NCBI RefSeq assembly: GCF_014836715.1
Contig: NZ_JACSQI010000002.1
Span: 248,001-312,000, forward strand
From: Escherichia whittamii
Lineage (GTDB): Bacteria > Pseudomonadota > Gammaproteobacteria > Enterobacterales > Enterobacteriaceae
Direction: 5' to 3'
Length of the DNA: 64,000 nucleotides
The first letter of the stretch is position 1. Every line of letters starts with the position of its first letter. Below the pieces are notes generated by a model that was given only the letters and a program-made list of their open reading frames with translations, had not been told where the DNA came from and searched no databases. The position numbers and the translations under genes are program-made. This document shows positions 58,006 to 64,000 of this stretch, one piece after another.

Positions 58006-59367
58006 ATGAAGACATTATCTCCCGCAGTGATTACTTTGCCCTGGCGTCAGGACGCCGCTGAATTTTATTTTGCCCGCTTAAGCCACCTGCCGTGGGCGAT
58101 GTTGTTACACTCCGGCTACGCCTGTCATCCGCACAGTCGCTTTGATATTGTGGTGGCTGACCCCGTTTGCACTTTAACAACTTACGCCAGTGAAACTGTT
58201 TTGTGTAATGGAGAAGCCCGCACAACAACCACTGACGATCCGTTAACAGTACTCCAGCAGGCGTTGGATCGCGCCAATATTCGTCCAACGCATAACGAAG
58301 ATTTGCCATTTCAGGGCGGCGCGCTGGGGCTGTTTGGCTACGATCTGGGACGTCGGTTTGAGTCGCTGCCAGAAATTGCGCAACGAGATGTCGACTTGCC
58401 TGACATGGCGGTTGGTATCTACGACTGGGCGCTGATTGTCGACCACCAGCGTCAGCGTATTTCGCTACTCAGCCATCGTGATGTCAATGCTCGTCTGGCG
58501 TGGCTGGACAGCCAGCAAATAGCACCACAGCAAGATTTCCAGCTAACATCCGCCTGGCAATCCAATATGAACCGCGAGCAGTATGGCGAGAAATTTCGTC
58601 AGGTGCAGGAATATCTGCACAGCGGCGATTGCTATCAGGTGAATCTCGCCCAGCGTTTTCACTCAACCTATTCTGGCGATGAATGGCAGGCGTTCGTTCA
58701 ACTTAATCAGGCAAACCGCGCACCGTTTAGTGCCTTCTTGCGTCTGGAACAAGGTGCGATTTTAAGCCTCTCACCAGAGCGGTTTATTCTTTGTGATGGT
58801 GGTGAGATCCAGACCCGCCCGATTAAAGGCACGCTCCCACGACTGCCCGATCCTCAGGAAGATAGCAAACAAGCAGAAAAACTGGCGAACTCACCGAAAG
58901 ATCGCGCCGAAAACCTGATGATTGTCGATTTAATGCGCAATGACATCGGCCGTGTTGCCGTACCTGGTTCAGTCAAAGTGCCTGAACTGTTTGTGGTGGA
59001 ACCCTTCCCTGCCGTGCATCATCTGGTCAGCACCATAACGGCACGCCTGCCAGAGCAGTTGCATGCCAGCGATCTGCTGCGCGCTGCTTTTCCCGGAGGC
59101 TCAATCACCGGCGCGCCGAAAGTGCGGGCAATGGAAATTATTGATGAACTGGAACCGCAGCGACGCAACGCCTGGTGCGGCAGCATTGGCTATTTAAGCT
59201 TCTGCGGCAATATGGATACCAGCATTACCATCCGCACGCTGACGGCGGTTAACGGGCAGATTTACTGTTCCGCTGGTGGCGGCATCGTTGCTGATAGCCA
59301 GGAAGAAGCGGAATATCAGGAAACTTTTGATAAAGTTAATCGTATCCTGAAGCAACTGGAGAAGTAA
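58006..59367 (+). CDS. pabB: PabB, aminodeoxychorismate synthase component I
   Basis: Forms 4-amino-4-deoxychorismate from chorismate for folate synthesis, using ammonia from PabA. The 453-residue protein has the chorismate-binding domain in the C-terminal half: Lys274 in RPIKGTLPR is the catalytic residue that distinguishes it from TrpE, then DLMRNDIGRVA, GGSITGAPKVRAM and the end YCSAGGGIVADS. It starts at ATG 58006 and runs 3 bases short of nudL. Confidence 0.97.
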   Translation: MKTLSPAVITLPWRQDAAEFYFARLSHLPWAMLLHSGYACHPHSRFDIVVADPVCTLTTYASETVLCNGEARTTTTDDPLTVLQQALDRANIRPTHNEDLPFQGGALGLFGYDLGRRFESLPEIAQRDVDLPDMAVGIYDWALIVDHQRQRISLLSHRDVNARLAWLDSQQIAPQQDFQLTSAWQSNMNREQYGEKFRQVQEYLHSGDCYQVNLAQRFHSTYSGDEWQAFVQLNQANRAPFSAFLRLEQGAILSLSPERFILCDGGEIQTRPIKGTLPRLPDPQEDSKQAEKLANSPKDRAENLMIVDLMRNDIGRVAVPGSVKVPELFVVEPFPAVHHLVSTITARLPEQLHASDLLRAAFPGGSITGAPKVRAMEIIDELEPQRRNAWCGSIGYLSFCGNMDTSITIRTLTAVNGQIYCSAGGGIVADSQEEAEYQETFDKVNRILKQLEK

Positions 59368-59370
59368 GAC

Positions 59371-59949
59371 GTGGAATACCGTGGCCTGACACTTGATGAT
59401 TTTTTATCGCGATTTCAACTATTGCGTCCGCAAATTAACCGGGAAACCTTAAATCATCGTCAGGCTGCCGTGTTAATCCCCATCGTCCGCCGACCGCTAC
59501 CGGGCTTGCTGCTGACTCAGCGTTCCATTCATCTGCGCAAACACGCCGGACAAGTCGCATTCCCTGGAGGCGCAGTCGATGACACGGACGCGTCAGTTAT
59601 CGCCGCTGCGCTGCGTGAAGCCGAAGAAGAGGTCGCCATACCGCCTTCAGCCGTTGAGGTTATAGGCGTGCTGCCCCCTGTCGATAGCGTAACGGGCTAC
59701 CAGGTCACTCCCGTGGTCGGCATTATCCCGCCTGACTTACCGTATCGCGCCAGTGAAGATGAAGTCTCCGCAGTGTTTGAAATGCCCCTCGCCCAGGCGT
59801 TGCATTTGGGCCGTTATCATCCTTTGGATATTTACCGCCGTGGCGATTCGCATCGGGTATGGCTTTCCTGGTACGAACAGTATTTCGTATGGGGAATGAC
59901 CGCAGGCATAATTCGTGAACTGGCGCTGCAAATTGGTGTGAAACCCTGA
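59371..59949 (+). CDS. nudL: NudL (YeaB), Nudix hydrolase
   Basis: A CoA-type Nudix protein of 192 residues. The box [10 protein letters not shown] followed by [13 protein letters not shown] has the required Glu residues, and [21 protein letters not shown] is the NudL/CoA-diphosphatase signature (UPF0035). The start is GTG at 59371. It overlaps pabB nearly (3 bases apart) and shares its transcript. In K-12, nudL overexpression affects PLP-linked growth. Confidence 0.93.
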   Translation: MEYRGLTLDDFLSRFQLLRPQINRETLNHRQAAVLIPIVRRPLPGLLLTQRSIHLRKHAGQVAFPGGAVDDTDASVIAAALREAEEEVAIPPSAVEVIGVLPPVDSVTGYQVTPVVGIIPPDLPYRASEDEVSAVFEMPLAQALHLGRYHPLDIYRRGDSHRVWLSWYEQYFVWGMTAGIIRELALQIGVKP

Positions 59950-60132
59950 CTATACTTATCTTTACATCTACAAAACACTACTAGAGACAATCATCGCAAT
60001 ATTAGTTAAATCGCGGTTTTTGATTAGTTTAATTCATGTGAATAGTTAAGCCTGTCGCCGCGTTCCCTCTTACACTATGCGCTGTTATTAGTTCGTTACT
60101 GGAAGTCCAGTCACCTTGTCAGGAGTATTATC

Positions 60133-61497
60133 GTGATTAGTCTATTCGACATGTTTAAGGTGGGGATTGGCCCCTCATCTTCCCATACCGTAGGGCCTAT
60201 GAAGGCGGGTAAACAGTTCGTCGATGATCTGGTCGAAAAAGGCTTACTGGATAGCGTTACCCGTGTCGCCGTGGATGTTTATGGATCACTGTCATTAACG
60301 GGTAAAGGCCACCATACCGATATCGCTATTATTATGGGTCTTGCAGGTAACGAACCTGCCACCGTGGATATCGACAGTATTCCCGGTTTTATTCGCGACG
60401 TGGAAGAGCGCGAACGTCTGCTGCTGGCGCAAGGCCGGCACGAAGTGGATTTCCCTCGTGACAACGGAATGCGTTTTCATAATGGCAATCTGCCGCTGCA
60501 TGAAAACGGCATGCAAATCCACGCTTATAACGGCGATGAAGTCGTTTACAGCAAAACGTATTATTCCATCGGCGGCGGTTTCATCGTCGATGAAGAACAT
60601 TTTGGTCAGGATGCAGCCAACGACGTCAGCGTGCCGTATCCGTTTAAATCAGCAACCGAACTGCTGGCTTACTGTAATGAAACCGGCTATTCCCTTTCCG
60701 GTCTGGCGATGCAGAACGAACTGGCGCTGCACAGTAAGAAAGAAATCGACGAGTATTTCGCCCATGTCTGGCAAACCATGCAGGCATGTATCGATCGCGG
60801 GATGAATACCGAAGGCGTATTGCCTGGCCCGCTGCGCGTTCCACGCCGTGCGTCTGCCCTGCGCCGGATGCTGGTTTCCAGCGATAAACTGTCTAACGAT
60901 CCGATGAATGTCATCGACTGGGTGAACATGTTTGCGCTAGCGGTTAACGAAGAGAACGCGGCGGGTGGTCGCGTAGTGACGGCCCCTACCAACGGTGCCT
61001 GCGGCATCGTTCCGGCAGTGCTGGCTTACTATGACCACTTTATTGAATCGGTCAGCCCTGATATTTATACCCGCTACTTTATGGCAGCCGGAGCAATTGG
61101 CGCACTGTACAAAATGAACGCGTCTATTTCCGGTGCGGAAGTGGGTTGCCAGGGCGAAGTGGGCGTAGCTTGTTCAATGGCGGCCGCAGGTCTTGCAGAA
61201 CTGTTGGGCGGTAGCCCGGAACAGGTTTGCGTGGCGGCGGAAATTGGCATGGAACACAACCTTGGTCTGACTTGCGACCCGGTTGCAGGTCAGGTTCAGG
61301 TGCCGTGCATTGAGCGTAACGCCATTGCATCCGTGAAGGCGATTAACGCCGCGCGGATGGCTCTGCGTCGCACCAGTGCACCGCGCGTCTCGCTGGATAA
61401 AGTCATCGAAACAATGTACGAAACCGGTAAGGATATGAACGCCAAGTACCGTGAAACCTCTCGCGGTGGTCTGGCAATAAAAGTCCAGTGTGACTAA
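60133..61497 (+). CDS. sdaA: SdaA, L-serine deaminase I
   Basis: Deaminates L-serine to pyruvate and ammonia. The 454-residue iron-sulfur type enzyme opens with MFKVGIGPSSSHTVGPMKAG, a Ser/His-rich substrate site, and ends with an alpha domain holding cysteines for the 4Fe-4S cluster (CGIVPAVLAYY, GLTCDPVAGQVQVPC). No PLP site. GTG 60133 is used, with AGGAG upstream. A terminator follows. In K-12 it is regulated by Lrp. Confidence 0.96.
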   Translation: MISLFDMFKVGIGPSSSHTVGPMKAGKQFVDDLVEKGLLDSVTRVAVDVYGSLSLTGKGHHTDIAIIMGLAGNEPATVDIDSIPGFIRDVEERERLLLAQGRHEVDFPRDNGMRFHNGNLPLHENGMQIHAYNGDEVVYSKTYYSIGGGFIVDEEHFGQDAANDVSVPYPFKSATELLAYCNETGYSLSGLAMQNELALHSKKEIDEYFAHVWQTMQACIDRGMNTEGVLPGPLRVPRRASALRRMLVSSDKLSNDPMNVIDWVNMFALAVNEENAAGGRVVTAPTNGACGIVPAVLAYYDHFIESVSPDIYTRYFMAAGAIGALYKMNASISGAEVGCQGEVGVACSMAAAGLAELLGGSPEQVCVAAEIGMEHNLGLTCDPVAGQVQVPCIERNAIASVKAINAARMALRRTSAPRVSLDKVIETMYETGKDMNAKYRETSRGGLAIKVQCD

Positions 61498-61509
61498 TAC
61501 TTTTCTTTC

Positions 61510-61536
61510 GCCCATCTGCAACGGATGGGCGAATTT
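61510..61536 (+). terminator. Intrinsic terminator of sdaA
   Basis: CGCCCAT (61510-61516) and ATGGGCG (61525-61531) form a 7-base stem with an 8-base loop, followed by AATTT. Located 12 bases after the sdaA stop. Confidence 0.8.
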
Positions 61537-61626
61537 CCCCCGCTTTCTCGTCTGCTGTAAATTTCCCCACTACACTTCCACTGTTGCGTCAGGCGATTGT
61601 TGCCATACGCTTACAGGGCGGCCCGC

Positions 61627-63225
61627 ATGCAAAAAGCACAACGGATCATCAAAACTTATCGCCGTAATCGGATGATTGTTTGTACGATTTGCGCACTCTT
61701 TACGTTTGTGGCAACACTAAGCGTACGATTTATTTCACAGCGGAACTTAAATCAGCAGCGGGTAGTGCTCTTTGCCAACCACGCCGTCGAGGAATTAGAC
61801 AAAGTCCTGCTTCCACTTCAGGCGGGTAACAACGTACTGCTTCCCCTGATTGGAATCCCCTGCTCCGTCGCCCATCTCCCCTTACGCAAACAGGCGGCAA
61901 AACTGCAAACTGTACGGTCAATTGGCCTGGTGCAAGACGGCACGCTTTATTGTTCCAGCATTTTTGGTTATCGCAATGTCCCCGTTGAGGATATCCAGGC
62001 TGATTTACCCGCACCGCAGCCCCTTTTACGCCTAACTACCGACCGCGTATTGATTAAAGACAGCCCGGTATTGATTCAGTGGACGCCTTTACCGGGCAAC
62101 GGCAGAGATGGCGTGATGGAGATGATCAACATCGACCTGCTGATGGCGATGTTGCTGGAGCCGCAATTGCCGCAAATAAGAACTGCCAGCCTGACGGTGG
62201 CCAATCGCCATTTACTCTATGATGTTGGTCTGGTTGATTCTTTACCTCCGCTTAATGGCAATGAACGTTACCAGGTTTCATCGCAGAATTTTCCTTTTAT
62301 CATCAGCGTTAGTGGACCTGGTGCGACGGCGCTGGCGTTGCACTATCTTCCCAGCCAGTTTCCACTCGCGGTACTGTTGAGTTTACTAGTGGGTTACATC
62401 GCATGGTTGGCAACGGCCCATAGAATGAGCTTTTCGCGCGAGATAAATCTCGGGCTGGCGCAGCGCGAATTTGAGTTATTTTGTCAGCCCCTGCTCAATG
62501 CAAGCTCGCAGCAATGTATTGGTGTAGAGATATTGCTGCGCTGGAATAATCCACGTCAGGGATGGATCTCACCGGATGTATTTATCCCCATTGCGGAAGA
62601 ACATCACCTGATAGTGCCGCTTACCCGTTATGTGATGATGGAAACCATCCGTCAACTTCACGTTTTTCCAATGAGCAGCCAGTTCCACATCGGTATTAAC
62701 GTCGCCCCCAGCCATTTTCGCCGTGGCATATTGTTAAAAGATCTCAATTATTACTGGTTTAGTGCTAACCCGATTCAGCAGCTAATCCTCGAAATTACCG
62801 AACGCGATGCCCTGCTGGATGTCGATCACCGCATTGCACGTGAGTTGCACCGAAAAAATGTCAAGTTGGCGATCGATGATTTCGGTACTGGCAACAGTTC
62901 GTTTTCATGGCTGGAAACGTTACGTCCCGACGTCCTGAAGATCGATAAGTCTTTCACCGCGGCAATTGGTTCAGACGCAGTTAACTCAACGGTGACCGAT
63001 ATCATTATTGCGCTGGGGCAAAGACTGAATATTGAACTGGTAGCGGAAGGTGTAGAAACGCAAGAACAGGCGAAGTATTTGCGCCGTCATGGAGTGCATA
63101 TTTTACAAGGGTATTTGTACGCGCAACCTATGCCGCTGCGTGATTTCCCGAAATGGCTGGCGGGCAGCCAACCGCCGCCCGCCCGGCATAACAGACACGT
63201 TACGCCCGTTATGCCATTGCGTTAG
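61627..63225 (+). CDS. pdeD: PdeD (YoaD), CSS-EAL c-di-GMP phosphodiesterase
   Basis: Breaks down c-di-GMP to pGpG. The 532-residue protein has an N-terminal membrane segment (about 16-35), a periplasmic CSS domain with the C-S-S motif in TLYCSSIFG, a second membrane segment (about 245-265) and a cytosolic EAL domain. The EAL signature is EIL in GVEILLRWNNP; IDDFGTGNSSFSWL and LVAEGVETQEQA are intact, so catalysis is expected. ATG 61627 gives MQKAQRIIKTYRR. The periplasmic part differs a lot from my recollection of K-12. Confidence 0.95.
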   Translation: MQKAQRIIKTYRRNRMIVCTICALFTFVATLSVRFISQRNLNQQRVVLFANHAVEELDKVLLPLQAGNNVLLPLIGIPCSVAHLPLRKQAAKLQTVRSIGLVQDGTLYCSSIFGYRNVPVEDIQADLPAPQPLLRLTTDRVLIKDSPVLIQWTPLPGNGRDGVMEMINIDLLMAMLLEPQLPQIRTASLTVANRHLLYDVGLVDSLPPLNGNERYQVSSQNFPFIISVSGPGATALALHYLPSQFPLAVLLSLLVGYIAWLATAHRMSFSREINLGLAQREFELFCQPLLNASSQQCIGVEILLRWNNPRQGWISPDVFIPIAEEHHLIVPLTRYVMMETIRQLHVFPMSSQFHIGINVAPSHFRRGILLKDLNYYWFSANPIQQLILEITERDALLDVDHRIARELHRKNVKLAIDDFGTGNSSFSWLETLRPDVLKIDKSFTAAIGSDAVNSTVTDIIIALGQRLNIELVAEGVETQEQAKYLRRHGVHILQGYLYAQPMPLRDFPKWLAGSQPPPARHNRHVTPVMPLR

Positions 63226-63227
63226 TG

Positions 63228-64000
63228 TTATTCGTCTTCATCGTGCGGCGGTTGCTCTTTAACAATGCGAACCAGATCAACACGATAATCATTAGCTTCT
63301 ACGATGGTAATATGCAGCGGTCCAACATCGATCACGTCGCCTGCGCGAGGAATGTGACCATTTGCAGAAATGACCAGACCTGCAACCGTCGCAATATCAT
63401 CATCATCGGCAAGGTGCTCAACATCAAGCGCCTGCTGTAAGGCATGTAAGTCTGTACCACCTTTTACCAGCCAGCCATCACCATCGGTAACAATTTCCGG
63501 CGTTTCATCTGCATCCGGAAACTCACCCGCAATGGCTTCCAGTACATCCAGCGGTGTAACCAGACCTTGCACCACACCAAACTCGTTGGTAACGATAACA
63601 AAACTACCGCGAGCACGGCGCAACACACCCAGCAGATTAATAGGATCGAGGGTTTCCGGAACGATTATCGCCGGAGAAGCCGAAGCAATCGCCGTCACGT
63701 CAACACCAACTTCCAGCGCAACCAGCAGTTCTTTGGCACGCACAATACCGATGATTTCATCCAGTTCACCACGACATACCGGAAACAGGCTGTGCGGTGA
63801 AGAGAGTAGTTGCTGGCGGATTTCATCAACGCCAAGGTTCGCATCTACCCAACTGATTTCGCCACGTGGTGTCATAATACCGCGCAGAGAGCGTGACGCC
63901 AAAGTCAGTACGCCGTTAATCATATAACGCTCTTCTTCGGCAAAGGCACCTTCCGGAACCGGAATTGCCACTGGGTTATCGGCATCGTGCTGAATATTTG
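63228..64000 (-). CDS. yoaE: YoaE, TerC-CBS-CorC membrane protein (C-terminal part)
   Basis: The frame is open to the window edge; about 257 residues remain of a 518-residue K-12 protein. Seen here are two CBS domains (LFPVCRGELDEIIGIV, then FVIVTNEFGVVQGLVTPLDVLEAIAGEF) and a CorC/HlyC C-terminal domain (ATVAGLVISANGHIPRAGDVI) with an acidic end. The missing N-terminal part should be the TerC-like membrane domain. It is convergent with pdeD, with only 2 bases between stops. GTG/ATG codons seen inside are not real starts. Confidence 0.93.
   Translation of the reverse strand, partial: NIQHDADNPVAIPVPEGAFAEEERYMINGVLTLASRSLRGIMTPRGEISWVDANLGVDEIRQQLLSSPHSLFPVCRGELDEIIGIVRAKELLVALEVGVDVTAIASASPAIIVPETLDPINLLGVLRRARGSFVIVTNEFGVVQGLVTPLDVLEAIAGEFPDADETPEIVTDGDGWLVKGGTDLHALQQALDVEHLADDDDIATVAGLVISANGHIPRAGDVIDVGPLHITIVEANDYRVDLVRIVKEQPPHDEDE

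Overview
This window is enterobacterial chromosome and reads as the Escherichia backbone segment from ydjZ to yoaE, about 40 min on the K-12 map. I base this on nearly 70 recognised genes in K-12 order and on family motifs; no database was searched. Several proteins (PncA, the periplasmic part of PdeD, parts of YnjC) differ from my recollection of K-12 by more than is usual between E. coli strains. The source may be a divergent E. coli lineage or a close Escherichia relative.

Layout. 1-5.7 kb: the end of the ydjXYZ-ynjABCD operon (DedA-type membrane protein, AhpD-like protein, ABC transporter YnjBCD) and the sulfurtransferase ynjE. 5.7-12.5 kb: ynjF, nudG, ynjH, gdhA, topB, selD, ydjA. 12.7-17.2 kb: sppA, an extra SIMPL-domain gene, ansA, pncA. 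17.3-26 kb: the minus-strand ydjL-K-J-I-H-G cluster with regulator ydjF and transporter ydjE, a peripheral sugar or sugar-acid pathway. 26.3-31.1 kb: yeaC, msrB, gapA, yeaD, yeaE, mipA. 31.5-41.9 kb: stress kinase pair yeaGH, three GGDEF genes (cdgI, dgcJ, dgcP) and several very small genes (yoaI, yoaK, yoaJ, yeaQ). 42-49.6 kb: yoaG-yeaR, leuE, dmlR/dmlA (D-malate use), a broken yeaV and the carnitine oxygenase pair yeaWX. 49.6-56 kb: rnd, fadD, yeaY, tsaB, yoaA, all on the minus strand. 56-64 kb: yoaB, yoaC, a pentapeptide-repeat gene, yoaH, pabB, nudL, sdaA, pdeD and the C-terminal part of yoaE.

Differences from the K-12 arrangement as I remember it: ynjI is absent between gdhA and topB; nimR-nimT (yeaMN) is absent between yeaL and yeaO; a SIMPL (DUF541) gene lies between sppA and ansA; a pentapeptide-repeat gene follows yoaH; and yeaV is split by a frame-changing internal deletion that removes about one membrane helix. 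I see no phage, insertion sequence, tRNA, rRNA or CRISPR array, and no clearly new multi-gene system. The least understood items are the pentapeptide and SIMPL genes, the ydj pathway and its possible operators.
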